A stretch of 64,000 nucleotides of DNA from positions 271,001 to 335,000 of the forward strand of contig CAMXCT020006446.1 of assembly GCA_947184155.2 (NCBI GenBank). The letters run 5' to 3'. This document shows, piece after piece, positions 1 to 11,512 of this stretch (position 1 is the first letter of the stretch; the number at the start of each line of letters is the position of its first letter). The notes beneath the pieces are model-generated. The model ran no database searches, had not been told where the DNA came from, and saw only the letters and a list, made by a program, of their open reading frames with translations. A program made the translations under genes and the position numbers. The stretch comes from Cladocopium goreaui (Eukaryota > Sar > Dinophyceae > Suessiales > Symbiodiniaceae).

Positions 1-422
1 GCATAAGTTTGACCCTGCATAACTTTCCACATGATGCCCCTATTTCACTACTCAATGCTGACGACCAAGCTGTAGTTTGATGGGTGAACGTCAGGAGAGA
101 ATAAACTCAATAAAGGAAGAAACGGGTGTTTCATAAAATTGAGGACCACAAAACCATTGCTTTCCATGTTAAAATGGTAAATATCCCATCATTTTCTGGA
201 ATGCATTGCCTTTAGATACTCATGGTCATTTGGGATATAGATATGGCCATATCTTTTGGCATTAATGCACTGTTTTGTTGATTTGATATGTCATATCAAA
301 GTTTCTGCACGTTTCCTAATATTTTGTTTTGGTTTTGGATTGTTTTGGTTGGTCACAGCCACCTCAAAAATATGTGATAGGAAACGATCTCCATAGCCAA
401 CCGGCCAACCCTGGCACCCAAC

Positions 423-481
423 CTTCCAAGCGGGAACAACTGAGCCGCGCGGTTGCCGTGACGAAGATTCGGATCAAGCAT
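423..481 (-). CDS. Candidate exon at the left edge
   Basis: An open minus stretch LDPNLRHGNRAAQLFPLGR ends at AG|GTTGGG. No acceptor could be fixed. Confidence 0.35.
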
Positions 482-1091
482 GTATAGATATTTACCTATC
501 AAAAATCGTGATTTTCTATATATGGTCTTGTTAATTCACTAGAGGGTAGGTTTCCAATGACCCCAATTGGTACTGTTGAAGGAATGTGTTGGTATGTGTT
601 GGTTTCTTTGTTCAGCAAAAAGGTGGAATAAATATGAATACAAGTTGCAAAAATCTGCAAGAGTGTCCCAGCAGTTTCACAGCAGAAATAAACCGTTGCC
701 AAGACACCTTCGGGTTCACCCTTCGGATTCACCCATCATGCCAGAGTTGTTGGTGGTTTTTCCATGATTTCCCCTTGGCTGTCAACCCCACAATGTATTC
801 ACTCCTGGGTTATTCAATTGGAGGGTACCATCTTAGTACGCATTGTAATTTCTTTGGGGTGCCCTCCCGAATCAACCAAGGTTTGTTACGGTTTGTTCAT
901 CTGGGTGTGACGTTGCCCATATATAATGATTATCATGCCATCCCTAGATTTCTGTAATGTTTCCATGGGTCTTTGGTATATAAATCCATACTTTAGCATC
1001 TCCCGATTATTGGTAGTGAATACCCAGAAAACATTGTGTGGTAATCTTGGGGGTGGTTTACTATTGCGTTTCTCAAGTTTTATCATTAATC
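482..1091. other. Intron or intergenic, no feature
   Basis: AT-rich with short open frames on both strands but no supported exon. A short CTAT run closes it at 1091-1118. Confidence 0.5.
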
Positions 1092-1291
1092 TATCTATCT
1101 ATCTATCTATCTATCTATACGGCATGGGTTTGTATATTCACCCTGGTGCACCCAAAAAAAAGACTAGTAAATGGACCTTCGTCCCGCCAAATATGGTATT
1201 TATAGTTTTGGATCCATCCAAAACCACTGGTATTTGAAGATCCCTCAGATTTTCATATATGTTCCACATCCCCATCTTGGTGTGTATATAT

Positions 1292-1370
1292 CTGGTTGGT
1301 GGTTTCAACCCCTCTGAAAAATATGATAGTCAGTTAGGATTATTATTCCGAATATATATGGGAAAATATT
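1292..1370. mobile_element. Truncated MITE family B copy
   Basis: Left end and core are present (CTGGTTGGTGGTTTCAACC); the right inverted end is missing. Confidence 0.65.
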
Positions 1371-1641
1371 GTATATTCACATATATATTGTCCAACGAAA
1401 AATACCGGTTCCGTCGCTCCGCCGAGCGAAACCGGGTGAGACATCAAATGACCACAGACTCAACCACCGTGGCTTCGACGATGCCTGGCGATCCAATCCA
1501 GGGTCCCCCGATCCCCCAGTGGTAGGTGGGATTGGTTCAGCCTGAAGTGGGCATGGGATAAGCCAATGGGAATCAGAATCGGATTGCTAAGCTCCTTTCA
1601 GGATGACTCTCCAAATAGTTTTAAAAATGATCAGCGAATTC

Positions 1642-1744
1642 CTGGTTGGTGGTTTGAACCCCTCTGAAAAATATGAGTTCGTCACTTGGGATTATTATTC
1701 CCAACATATGGAAAAAATGAAAAATGTTCCAAACCACCAACTAG
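1642..1744. mobile_element. MITE family B copy, target duplication ATTC
   Basis: Ends CTGGTTGGTGGTTT and AAACCACCAACTAG enclose CCCCTCTGAAAAATATGA and TTCCCAACATATGG. ATTC lies directly on both sides. Confidence 0.85.
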
Positions 1745-2221
1745 ATTCTATACTGTTGAAAAATCTGACACATCAGATCATGCCAGCTCCGAAAAGGCTG
1801 TATAAGTGCGCTTCGGTTTCTGAAATTAAATCATATAACCAAAAGATAAACTATCAACCAGCTATCAATAATCATTTCTTATAGTTGACTTTCCCAGCTA
1901 TAATCAACAATTTCAAGTGTTTTTCGCTGGGAAAGTCAACATTAAAATGGTGGATTTTCCAGCCATGTGACTGATCCACCGGTTCCCCTGTGTCGACACA
2001 ACGAAACCCTCCCAAAAAATGACCCCCCCAATGATAGATCATTATAAAAAGTCCTTAGTGGTTGCAGGTAGTGAACATTTTGGCACCATTCACTCATTGT
2101 TTCGATTCTTTTTTACCCACTACAGAAATGAATATGTCTATGATTCTATCACTATCTCGTTAATCATAAGCCCTGATATGCCCTTATCCTATTAATAGTA
2201 ACAATGAATAACGATAAGAAT

Positions 2222-2330
2222 TACCCTCTGGTAAACTAACATAACTATGGAAAAACACCTTCTTTAATGAGTAAATCAACTATAAATGGCCATGTTCAAT
2301 AGTTTTTGTATGTTTAGCAGAGGGTACATT
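2222..2330. mobile_element. MITE family A copy
   Basis: Starts TACCCTCTGGTAAACTAACA and ends in AGAGGGTA; the core TAAATCAACTATAAATGGCC is shared by the family. Confidence 0.8.
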
Positions 2331-2605
2331 AGGATCACTAACTGATGAAAAATGGGATTACTGTGGCAAACCCAAAGCCATCTGCACCATCCCCAAGTCA
2401 TCACCATTTGTATGGGTAGGATTGAAACCATCAGCAGATGGTAGGCTTTACACGGCATCGGGTTTCCCACATTCAACCCATTTATAATAGAATTTATACA
2501 GTAATCAGATTGCCCATTGTTTTTGATGGTGTTTTATCCATTATATCCACCTACCCATAAATCCGTCACAATGTGGGGCCCCTCACTGGTGGGGCATCAA
2601 CTCAC

Positions 2606-2676
2606 TTTCCCTCCAAGGTACTGGGCAATAGCGTCAGCATGGTGCTTGTGCTTTCCTGGCCGGGCCCTGAGGTCTC
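2606..2676 (-). CDS. Exon, basic/histidine-rich
   Basis: Acceptor gaacaccccag|, 71 bases, consensus donor AAA|GTGAGT. It reads DLRARPGKHKHHADAIAQY then LGGK, ending in phase 0. Confidence 0.8.
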
Positions 2677-2879
2677 CTGGGGTGTTCCCATTGTCCATAG
2701 GTGAAATCAATTCCCATTCAAGTCTCCAGAAAAACCCCAATTCTTCTCATCAAAACAGCAGTTTCCCAGTCAAATCCATCATTGAATCCCAGTTTTTTCC
2801 ACATATGTCCCATGGTTTTCCACATATGTCCCATGGTTTTCCATATGTTTCTCATGGAAATCCCCATTAGAATGTCCAC

Positions 2880-2995
2880 CCCGCCACCCGGCCTTGCGCT
2901 TGGACTTGGATACGGCGCGCAACACGGAGCGTAAAGTGCCCGAGAGGGACATGTCGTGGTTCGACACCTCCTGGCGGATGATGGTGGGGTAGTTG
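2880..2995 (-). CDS. Exon, basic
   Basis: Acceptor agtccatcag|, 116 bases, donor |GTGGAC. It reads NYPTIIRQEVSNHDMSLSGT, LRSVLRAVSKSKRKAGWR. Nearly every third position is G or C. Ending here rather than at the earlier |GTGGCG matches the next exon. Confidence 0.85.
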
Positions 2996-3011
2996 CTGAT
3001 GGACTACAATT

Positions 3012-3132
3012 GGTTACCATCTGGTTATGACTAACATAGCCATGGAAAATCACCATGCTATTAAGAACGGTAAACCATCTATTTCGATTAGGGCCATCTA
3101 TACCATGGCTATGTTAAATAAACAGAGGGTAT
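3012..3132. mobile_element. MITE family A copy
   Basis: TACCATCTGGTTATGACTAAC to CATGGCTATGTTAAATAAACAGAGGGTA, a long hairpin. Confidence 0.75.
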
Positions 3133-3193
3133 AGTGCACTATGAATAGTATTATGGACTATGGTGGCCAACTTTTTTCTAGTCCACTATAACC

Positions 3194-3306
3194 AATTACC
3201 CTCTGGTAAACGTTTAAATAACTATGGATCCACTCATTTTATAGCTGGGTCAATCAACTATTTCGACTGGGCCATGGTTTCAATAGCAAACTGTTGGTTT
3301 ACCGGG
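3194..3306. mobile_element. Degenerate MITE family A copy
   Basis: TACCCTCTGGTAAACG at the left, TTGGTTTACCGGGTA at the right, with the ATTTCGACTGGGCCATG core variant. Confidence 0.7.
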
Positions 3307-4147
3307 TAGGCCCAGGGGGTTGGCAAATGTCCTAAATGACCATCACCCAACTATTGTGGAGATAATCACCAACAAATCCCCACAACAGGACATTTACCAA
3401 CCCCTGTTATATAGTCTATGTTGGTAGACAATAAATATCTGATAGATAATAGATATCTGATAGATAATAGATAGTAGATGATAAATATCTAATAGATATC
3501 TTATTGAAATATCTGATCTCTATCTGATCTGTTTTATCTAATTTTCTGGTGGGGTAGCCTACTATATATGTATGTATATATTATGATTATATATATATAT
3601 ATATCATATGATGATGGGGTAGTCTATCTGAATATAAAACATTAGTATAAAAAGATAATTAAGTAACATTTAGATATCTAATGATGCTGATTATATAGGT
3701 CTATCTTAATTAGTCATCTTATCTACAGCTTATCTTTTTTGATAACTTTAGGCTTTTATATATATATACATACATGAAGATAGACGTAGCTGATCTATTA
3801 TATTTATAGCTAATTAAGATATATAAATAGAGAGTGGGACAAGGAGCATAAACTTTGTTCCTCCTGAAGCATATATATATATATATGAATATGTATACAT
3901 AATTATACATATATATATGTGTGTGTGTGTGTGAATCTGTATTTATCTTAATCCACAGTTGCTGATCTATTATCATATAGAGTTAGCTAATTTAGATAGA
4001 TATACTAGATATACAGTATAATTACGTATGTAGTAATATAAACTTGTGCGTTTTTTTAATATCCTTTTTTGCTGTTGTTGTTGGTATTCCTGTTATGCTA
4101 CATCTACATCATGTGACAACTGTACATACCTATTGTTCGATGTTTAC
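3307..4147. other. AT-rich intron
   Basis: GATAGATAATAGATATCT words (3425-3540) and TATATA runs; no exon seen. Confidence 0.6.
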
Positions 4148-4236
4148 CTTTGCTTCGTGACGTCGCGAATCGCGAAGCACCCCATCTTCACCCCAACGCC
4201 TCCGTACGGGACCAATTTTTGCTTGTCATGTTCAGC
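4148..4236 (-). CDS. Exon, unknown
   Basis: Acceptor actctcccatccag|, 89 bases, consensus donor AG|GTAAAC. It reads AEHDKQKLVPYGGVGVKMG then CFAIRDVTKQ. Joins the next exon through a split serine. Confidence 0.83.
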
Positions 4237-4709
4237 CTGGATGGGAGAGTGCCATGGGATGCCCAAAGGAGATGGTGAAAAAAGTTGGCATAAACTATCC
4301 TCCTCATCGCCAGAGAGGGGAATGATGTATCAAACATTGGGCATTTATGTTGGGAAAACGCCATGGAAAAAACCACAGCATCAAGTTTCCAAAAACATGG
4401 TTATGGAGATGTGCAATGGATGGAATTGAAAGCATGAAGCAAGTCGCAGTTTGCGCAACTGAAAGCCTCCCCCTATAAGGTGGTTCCCCCTACTTGTCAT
4501 GGCTCAGTGGTCAGTTGGTTTATAACATGTTACAACTTAGATACTAGGTTAACTACGGTTTATGGTATATAGAACTAGAATCAATTAGGTTTACCCACCA
4601 TTTAGTTAGATGATTTTCCCATAAAAACCGGCATTTATAGTGTGCGTTTCCCATATTTTCCAGTGGTTTTCCTATGTTTTCCCATGGTTTTCCTCTAACA
4701 AACTGGTAC

Positions 4710-4773
4710 CAAGAAAGGCCAAGAAACACATAACCAGAGCTGCCAGCTGCATGGATGCGCGCGTTCTCCAAGC
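4710..4773 (-). CDS. Exon, tryptophan-rich or membrane-like
   Basis: Acceptor gatttcccgag|, 64 bases, donor TTG|GTACCA. The phase-compatible frame reads LGERAHPCSWQLWLCVSWPF; another frame gives a helix ASMQLAALVMCFLAFLG. Confidence 0.6.
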
Positions 4774-5211
4774 CTCGGGAAATCGAAACATGGAGGTTTT
4801 GCTCGGGAAATCGTAGGAAAACCATAAGAAAACCGAGGAAAAAATATGGGAAAATATGGGAAAATTTAAGGAAAAACATGTGAAAATCCACAAAATATGA
4901 CTCATAGCTGGGAAAATCATCGAACTAAAACTGGTGGATCTTCCATAGCTATGTAAAATAACCGGTGGGTATGTGGTAAGCCCACGAACCATGCACAGTA
5001 TCCCGGTATTCCTCACTGGATGAGGTTGGTTCATTTTTCGTCACCTACAAACAGTAGTTGTTTTCCTAAGCATGGTCGCGATTCTGCTGCAATCCTGCCA
5101 TCTAAAATCAGACTTCAACTTTTCAACTTCTCAATCATGTGGGATTGGGAGTGCCACTATCCATTCCATTTTTGTAGATGTTTGCTGCTTAGTTGTCAGT
5201 TGGCATCGGCA

Positions 5212-5304
5212 TCGGCGATCGGATGCCCAGTGGCAGGAGAAGAAGACGCTGCGACTGCGCACCGCCGCCGTAAAGGCCGCCAAGTCCCCAAGGTGCACCG
5301 TGAC
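5212..5304. other. Coding-like island, strand undecided
   Basis: Minus reads VTVHLGDLAAFTAAVRSRS.. with high GC3 but no clear donor. Plus has acceptor ttagttgtcag| (about 5200), WHRHRRSDAQWQEKKTLRL.. and donor AG|GTGCAC (about 5292). The flanking minus exons already join in phase without it. Confidence 0.45.
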
Positions 5305-5723
5305 CTCCATGGAAGCCGTTGGGGGAAGCCCACGGCAGCGTGGAAGAAACGCCGTGGAAGAGGGGGAGATGGCCAGAGTTCGCCATGAAAATTGGGGATT
5401 CAACGTGATTCAACCAGGAATGTTCGGGAAAAACGATGTTTTTTCCGGGAAAAAAGTATGTTAAACAGAAATCAATGGTGCAAAATTGGATTTGATAGAT
5501 ATTGATAGGTGATTCAAGATAGGTAGGATGGTGGTTTTTCACGAGGCTAACTTGGATTGATGGTGGATAGATCTGCTGGGATGCTGATCCTCTGCTAAAA
5601 GTTGGCAGTCTTGACTGAGACAAGATTGCTTTGGTTCAAACCCAAATCCCCAAGTGTTGCTTTGAAGCCCCATCAAAATAGAATTAAATAGAACAAATGC
5701 CGTTCACCCCCATAAAAGTCAGC

Positions 5724-5835
5724 CTGGTTGGTGGTATACCTACCCCTCTGAAAAATATGAGTTCATCAGTTGGGATGATGACATTCCCAATATGATGAGA
5801 AAGTCATAAAAGCCATGTTCCAAACCACCAACCAG
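5724..5835. mobile_element. MITE family B copy, target duplication CAGC
   Basis: Same ends and core as the 1.6-kb copy, with CAGC on both sides. Confidence 0.85.
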
Positions 5836-5900
5836 CAGCATTTCATAGGTTTTTTCATGTTTTTTTCCCATCCATCGAAGGGAAAAGCCGTAAAAGTCAC

Positions 5901-6007
5901 CCGGATCCGTTCCCCTTCGCCTGGTGCGGCAGCACGCCGATGCCCAGCTGCGTCCAGGTGATTTCCACCAATTCCACCAGTAGAATCAGCATGGAGGCAA
6001 GACCCAC
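5901..6007 (-). CDS. Exon with membrane helix
   Basis: Acceptor aacgctccag|, 107 bases, donor GG|GTGACT. It reads VGLASMLILLVELVEITWT then QLGIGVLPHQAKGNGS. Third positions are nearly all G or C. Confidence 0.82.
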
Positions 6008-6052
6008 CTGGAGCGTTCACATGCTTGTAACTTATAACATGCCCCTTGTGGG

Positions 6053-6087
6053 ATTACCTTGGATTACCTTGGATTACCTTGGATTAT
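6053..6087 (+). repeat. CTTGGATTAC repeat
   Basis: Three to four 10-bp units, 50 bp before an exon acceptor at 6007. Confidence 0.9.
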
Positions 6088-6305
6088 GATGTAACTTCTG
6101 GTTATATAATATTATATAATGATGGTTAGTAGTGTTTCGTAGCGGCTAGTAGGGTTTATTGATGGTTCGCAGTGGTTCGTCACGGCAACTCGTGGTTAGG
6201 AATGCTTCGTAATGGTGACTCGTGTGGAGGCGAGACCCACCGGGAAAATTGAGGTTGGTAAATATAGGAGACATGAGCTAAATATCGGAAAGAGCTGTTC
6301 GGGAT

Positions 6306-6439
6306 ATAATGTCAACCCCGGATTAATAAACCTCTAGGCTGTTTAATTGGGGGGTACCATTTCAGTATTGGATTATGACTATTGGAGGAGTACCCTCTTA
6401 ATTAATAAACCATGGTTTATTAATCCGGGGTTGACATTA
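6306..6439. mobile_element. Inverted-repeat element (family D)
   Basis: TAATGTCAACCCCGGATTAATAAACC reads as its complement at the right end (GGTTTATTAATCCGGGGTTGAC plus ATTA). No coding signal between. Confidence 0.8.
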
Positions 6440-7111
6440 CCCACAAAATCCGAAAATCAAGATTCGCTGGTGAAATGCAGGCTTGACCATGTTGAACCAA
6501 CGAAAAATACAGGGGTTGATTCCAGTAGCAATAATCCCGATAGAGTTGACCTAAATTCAGCCGGCGCCATGATTTTGCAGTACAATGGATGAGTCGTTCA
6601 CCTGTTTGAAACCCTTGGATATGATTAAAACAACTGGGGGTTTAGGAGCAAAAGAACTGTTTTAAGACTTGTTTAAGGATACTTGAGAAATGAGAAATGA
6701 AAAGAAAAATGGATGGATCAATGTTCCAGTACAATATTGCCATCTAAACAGATTGGGGGCCATGTGATCATATAATTACAGTACATGTTTTGCTCAACCA
6801 ACTCTTTGAGACCTGGAAGCAGATTTCTGACCAAGGCAAGCATTTGACCATTTACCGACATTTAACCTAGGGATTTTGTAGGCAGTATCTATCTATCTTG
6901 GCTTAAGCCATCTGAAGGCAAGAAATCAACAAAATAATAAATCTGCACGTAGTTACTTGGCCTTGATCTGGAAACATGTGAATTCAGATGGATACAGCCG
7001 ATTTGAATCCCAGAGACCCCGGCAAACCAACGATAGATACGATAGAAACACATAAAAACCAACATCAGGATGGAAGAATATGAGGCCATTGGAGCTGCAT
7101 TTGGCCACCAC

Positions 7112-7145
7112 CCCTCCTTGTGATTCTTGTGCGCATTCGCAAAGC
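7112..7145 (-). CDS. Candidate micro-exon
   Basis: Acceptor gactcccaag|, 34 bases (LCECAQESQGG), donor GGG|GTGGTG. It converts phase 2 to 0 exactly as needed between its neighbours. The region is open in several frames on both strands, so confidence is modest. Confidence 0.42.
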
Positions 7146-7236
7146 CTTGGGAGTCGGCACCGGTTTGGTGGCTTGGAGGGGAGGCAGTACCATTCTGACC
7201 GCCGTTTTGGCCATAGATTCAGTGCTGTTCTCTAAC

Positions 7237-7344
7237 CTTGCCGCCAAGTGACAATCCGGAAGGTAGCTGAAGAGAACCGCATGGAAATGGATGCCATCCG
7301 CCAACAAGAACTCCTGAAACAGGCTGGGTGCATCCGGGCAGCAG
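7237..7344 (-). CDS. Exon, unknown
   Basis: Acceptor ctatggcccag|, 108 bases, donor AAG|GTTAGA. It reads CCPDAPSLFQEFLLADGIHF then HAVLFSYLPDCHLAA. Phase continues from the exon above. Confidence 0.78.
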
Positions 7345-7817
7345 CTGGGCCATAGTTTTCCCTGACTTTTGAATCGCATAACCAGTTTTCCTCATTTTGA
7401 CCGGTTGATTCCAATGTTTCCTGCCAACTAATGCCCCGAACCCTGAAGTTGATGAACATAACTAAAATAAATTGGGTTTATGCTAGATATGAATCTGAGC
7501 AGTGTTCGATAGTGTTCAACAACTTCTGATCATTCCACTATACTGGTTGGTTCAGAACGGATTCACAGCTCATGCAGCCGCAACAAGTCGAGCAGCATGC
7601 CTCAAGGCACAACCCCCAGCGCTAAAAGTTGAACAAATGACCATTGTCCCCAAAAACCATGTGTCAATTTCTCACACTCCAAAAAAAAAATGTTGTTCCT
7701 GGTGATATCTGCCATTTATATATTTTATATCCTCATTGAAAATGGCCATTTATAGTGGATTTACCCATGAAAAATGGTGTTTTTCCATAGTTGCCCCCAA
7801 TTTACCCAGGTCTTCAC

Positions 7818-7914
7818 CCGTTGCCCCCGCAACGCGGGTCCGTCAGCGCTTGCCGTTCGCTCAAAGCCAAGGAGGCCCAGGAGCTGTAGGCCAGTTCCAT
7901 GGCGCTTCGTTCCC
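7818..7914 (-). CDS. Exon, helical
   Basis: Acceptor cacgtatcag|, 97 bases, donor GG|GTGAAG. It reads ERSAMELAYSSWASLALSE then RQALTDPRCGGN. High GC3. Confidence 0.83.
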
Positions 7915-8251
7915 CTGATACGTGGCCGGGGAACGTCCAATGGATAGATTTTTTGCTACTAATAACTGAGGAATATGGGGTAGATATTATACATATATCA
8001 TATCATGTGTCATATATCATGTAAGATATTTCATACAACTGGGTTTTTAAGGGTAGAGATATACAATGATATTACATATTATATTCTATATATAGACACA
8101 CACACATATATATATAATTTATAATTGTGTGTATATATATATATCATATGTCATACATAATCAGATTTCATAGAACTGGGGAGGATATACATATGGATAA
8201 TGGATATACAATGACATATACATAGTTCATCGGGCTTGCAAACCGGCTTAC

Positions 8252-8331
8252 AACTGGGGGATCTTTGGGGAGCCGTTTTCCAGGGGTTTCTAGCGCTCGG
8301 ATTCATCTGGATCTTGGGAACTACCCCACAT
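8252..8331 (-). CDS. Exon, basic
   Basis: Acceptor tcggttgcctcag|, 80 bases, consensus donor |GTAAGC. It reads CGVVPKIQMNPSARNPWKT then APQRSPS. Joins both neighbours through split Leu and Trp codons. Confidence 0.75.
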
Positions 8332-8421
8332 CTGAGGCAACCGAGGAGAGATTGCCCCGAGGATATTGCACCAGCCATGTTTCTGGATGTTTCTGGGTAA
8401 ATATATGTAAATATAGTATTA

Positions 8422-8519
8422 CTGGTTGGTGGTTTAAGCCCCTCTGAAAAATATTAGTCAGTTGGGATTATTATTCCCAATATATGGAAAAATAAAAAAT
8501 GTTCCAAACCACCAACCAG
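8422..8519. mobile_element. MITE family B copy, target duplication ATTA
   Basis: 98 bp, CTGGTTGGTGG to CCACCAACCAG, flanked by ATTA on both sides. Confidence 0.88.
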
Positions 8520-8712
8520 ATTAGTAATAGTTCACTAACCTGAAATAAGGCCATTTCGAGGTGATTCCCCTATACATTCACCATGATTCCAGGTCACTAC
8601 GTCAGGTCACTATATTTTGCCCAAATATTCTCCCATTATATCATATCCCTTATATTCCCATTATACTACCATTTTTGTTGGTTAGATCACCATTTTTCCT
8701 ATAGTTTCCTAC

Positions 8713-8791
8713 AGTTTCATGGGTAAAAGCTCGCCATTTTCAGCAAGCAGCTGGTCCGGCAGATACATGCCAGGCGTAGGAATGCCAAATC
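8713..8791 (-). CDS. Exon, unknown
   Basis: Acceptor gacgttgccag|, 79 bases, donor CT|GTAGGA. It reads FGIPTPGMYLPDQLLAENG then ELLPMK. It starts a run of ten exons whose phases all agree. Confidence 0.75.
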
Positions 8792-8871
8792 CTGGCAACG
8801 TCGAGACCAATTGGCGCGGCAAAAGGTGTGCACAGCGTAATTTTCTCAGCAATGGGCATTGGGCAGATAAA

Positions 8872-8887
8872 TATACATATACATATG

Positions 8888-8931
<44 letters not shown>

Positions 8932-9018
8932 CATATACATATATACACATATACACATATACACATATACACATATACACATATATACATATACATATAT
9001 ATATATATATATATATTA
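8872..9018 (+). repeat. CATATA/CACATATA microsatellite
   Basis: About 145 bp of ACATAT units. Open frames rich in His-Ile and Tyr-Thr on both strands are artefacts. Confidence 0.95.
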
Positions 9019-9612
9019 ATAGTAATAATAGTAATAGTAATAATACGTATGCTACATATATATATACACATAGTATGTAAACCATTTCTACAATCTGCAG
9101 GTCTCCACCCAAGGGTACCCCTTCTGCATATATTATATGTATATCTGCGTGTAGGTGTACATCTAGACGTATCAGATTACATATTACAGAAAATCTGATA
9201 AAACACTATACATCGCCAAGCCAAACCTCAATAAGTTGGGTCATTTTTTTGGTGGAGATTTAAGATAAACCATGATTCTTTGCGACGTTGGTCAGTGAGG
9301 TCCCTACAATTCACCCATCAATGACCTCCAAGACCTCCCACGAAATTGAGAGGTTTCAGCCATCGATAAGAAAAAAAAACGTGTGTTTCATGGGTTGTTG
9401 TGCTTGGTTGTTCCCAAGTCCTAAATCCTCTATCAGGTATGTGGTTCTGATCATGAACAATGGGAAATTGCTATCTTTACCGGGGTATATAAAGCATCCA
9501 TGTTTGGATCACAAATTGATATTTAAACGGGGAACTAGTCCATTGCCGCAATTTTGCTGGTTAGATTCCTACCCCCATGGATTTTGGTCCGTTTTCGACC
9601 ATCCTTCCCCAC

Positions 9613-9713
9613 CCGGTACATCTCTTCATGGCTTCAAAGCCCAAGGCTCTTCTAGGGTGTGCGTGGACAATGCCAAAGATCGGCCCCAGTGACAGAGATA
9701 GCCTCAGCACATG
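9613..9713 (-). CDS. Exon, unknown
   Basis: Excellent acceptor aggtttctgtgcag|, 101 bases, donor GG|GTGGGG. It reads HVLRLSLSLGPIFGIVHAH then PRRALGFEAMKRCT. Confidence 0.82.
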
Positions 9714-9876
9714 CTGCACAGAAACCTAGGAAAGCTGTGGGAAATAGGGGCCTTTGAATGGGGAAACTGATGGATAAAACGTGTGTCACAAAATGGTTGA
9801 CATTTTTGAATTCATTACCAGGTTGGTGTATGGAAAATCTGAGGGAAACCATTGTTTTCTCTCCCCGCGTCGTGAC

Positions 9877-9942
9877 GAAAGGCTCCAGTAGATCTCTTGG
9901 CTGCTGCGCAGCTGCAACTTTTGCAAGGCTTGTAGGCCTTTG
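9877..9942 (-). CDS. Exon, unknown
   Basis: Acceptor tgacgccatcgcag|, 22 codons, donor TTC|GTCACG. It reads QRPTSLAKVAAAQQPRDLL then EPF. Phase 0 to 0 joins the next exon. Confidence 0.58.
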
Positions 9943-9979
9943 CTGCGATGGCGTCAGGGACAAGCCATTGATCTTTTGA

Positions 9980-11073
9980 GTGGATTTAGGGGATTATATG
10001 GGTATGGATCAATACCTATTAACACCATTTTTAGGGGGATGAACATCCATTTACCAGCTATTTTGATGTTCACCAGGGGTACAAGGTTTTGACACACTGC
10101 CATATGAATTTTGCAATATTGCCAGGTTGACATATTTATATAATGGTATTGATAACCCCCACCAATATTGACAATACTACCATCAATACCGTGGTTCACA
10201 TGTGTTTATATCTTGCTTGAACCACATGCAGGATGTTATCAATACCCATGTAGCATCATGTAGCAACCCCCAACAAGAGTGAGAAAGACAAGATTCTTAT
10301 TATGTTATATAGTAGGGTGTTACTTTCCTATCTTGTTGGCAGTTGCTACAATTAGTTTTTGTTGGTGATTGTTGGGGATCAATTTTGCCGGTTGGCTGAC
10401 TTACTTATTTGGGTTTGTTGCTGGATTGGCTGGTAAACTACGAGAATAGGTGTATGTAAACCCATTTGAAACCTTCGTGAGGTCTACAAAGCAAAACAAA
10501 TGGCAAAATGAATTATTGCTGATCATTGGGCTAGCAGCATTAGATTTGAAGCGGGTGGAAATCTTACCTCAATCAACGGCAAGAAAAGTCTAATCTTGGA
10601 TTTGCTGAGGGAACCCCTCAAAAAAAAAACACAAAACTTAATCAAATTCCTCATGTCTAGGGGATGTCCCATTCGGAATCCATGCCAGCCCAATCATCGA
10701 CTCAGCAAAAAGAAAAAATGTGAGTCGTCATAATCCCATTCATATTCCATGACCCCATCAATATATCCAGTAATATTCCAAGAATATCCCATTCTGGAAA
10801 TATACATCCATCAAATTGGTGGATTATCACAAGAAACTGTGGCCGACAACCCAGAGCGGCAAAGCACTCCTTTTCTTGGTTCTTGAGCCAAAGTCCAAAT
10901 CAGACGGCTGTTTTAACCCTGACCTTGCTGGATTCTGGATGGCTGACAGTTCTAAGGAAGTATTCAGTACGGCATGCTTATGAACTGAACCATGCATTGT
11001 AAATCTACCCGCCTATGGTTGGAGTCTAAAGGCTACGCAACCCGTAGATGCTTACAAGCAGCAGTGAATTCAT
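9980..11073. other. Intron
   Basis: No supported exon. It holds an inverted repeat (10250-10350) and, on the minus strand at 10882-10893, CTTTGGCTCAAG, one base off the end of the dinoflagellate spliced leader. Confidence 0.5.
10250..10350. repeat. Inverted repeat
   Basis: TGTAGCAACCCCCAACAAG pairs with CTTGTTGGCAGTTGCTACA around an AT-rich loop. Confidence 0.65.
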
Positions 11074-11197
11074 ACAATGTGGTGCCCCCCAGTTATAAGT
11101 TGGTTTAAAACCCCATTAACTGTAGTTATAAATACCATAAACCATAGTTATTGGAGTTATAAACCAACTTAGCTATCTTGGGAGCCCCACATTGTAC
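11074..11197. mobile_element. Inverted-repeat element (family C)
   Basis: ACAATGTGGTGCCCCCCAGT pairs with TTGGGAGCCCCACATTGT; inner arms TTATAAGTTGGTTTA and TATAAACCAACTTA. Fragments recur near 18161, 39478 and 54378. Confidence 0.78.
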
Positions 11198-11313
11198 CTC
11201 TTTAGTAGAATTGGTGACACATACTTCAAGTGGTAGGTTTTCCTGAATTTCTTCTTCTTTATCCAGTAATATTCTAGTAATTATCCCCTTACTATTCCAT
11301 TCTGGGTTTGAAC

Positions 11314-11354
11314 CTTTGCCCGAGGCCATCGCGAGCTCCGCGAGCTTCGCAAAA
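11314..11354 (-). CDS. Candidate short exon
   Basis: Acceptor ccagtttttgccag|, 41 bases, donor AAAG|GTTCAA. The best-composed frame reads FAKLAELAMASGK; phase with neighbours is not resolved. Confidence 0.42.
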
Positions 11355-11412
11355 CTGGCAAAAACTGGTATGGCGGTATGGCAGGAAAGTCCCAACCAGA
11401 AATTTTCTCATG

Positions 11413-11512
11413 AGATCATCTAACATAGCTATGGAAAGATCCACCATTTTTAATGGGAAAATCCACTATAAATGGCCATTTTCAATAGCTATGTTAAATT
11501 ACCAGAGGGTAG
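11413..11512. mobile_element. MITE family A copy, left end lost
   Basis: TCTAACATAGCTATGGAAAG to GCTATGTTAAATTACCAGAGGGTA. Confidence 0.72.

Noticed and set aside
8268-8400. Plus-strand hydrophobic frame (LWGAVFQGFLALGFIWILG)
   Set aside because: No splice edges; the minus exon in this interval joins both neighbours in phase.
8709-9112. Tyr-Thr/His-Ile repeat proteins
   Set aside because: Produced by the CATATA microsatellite.
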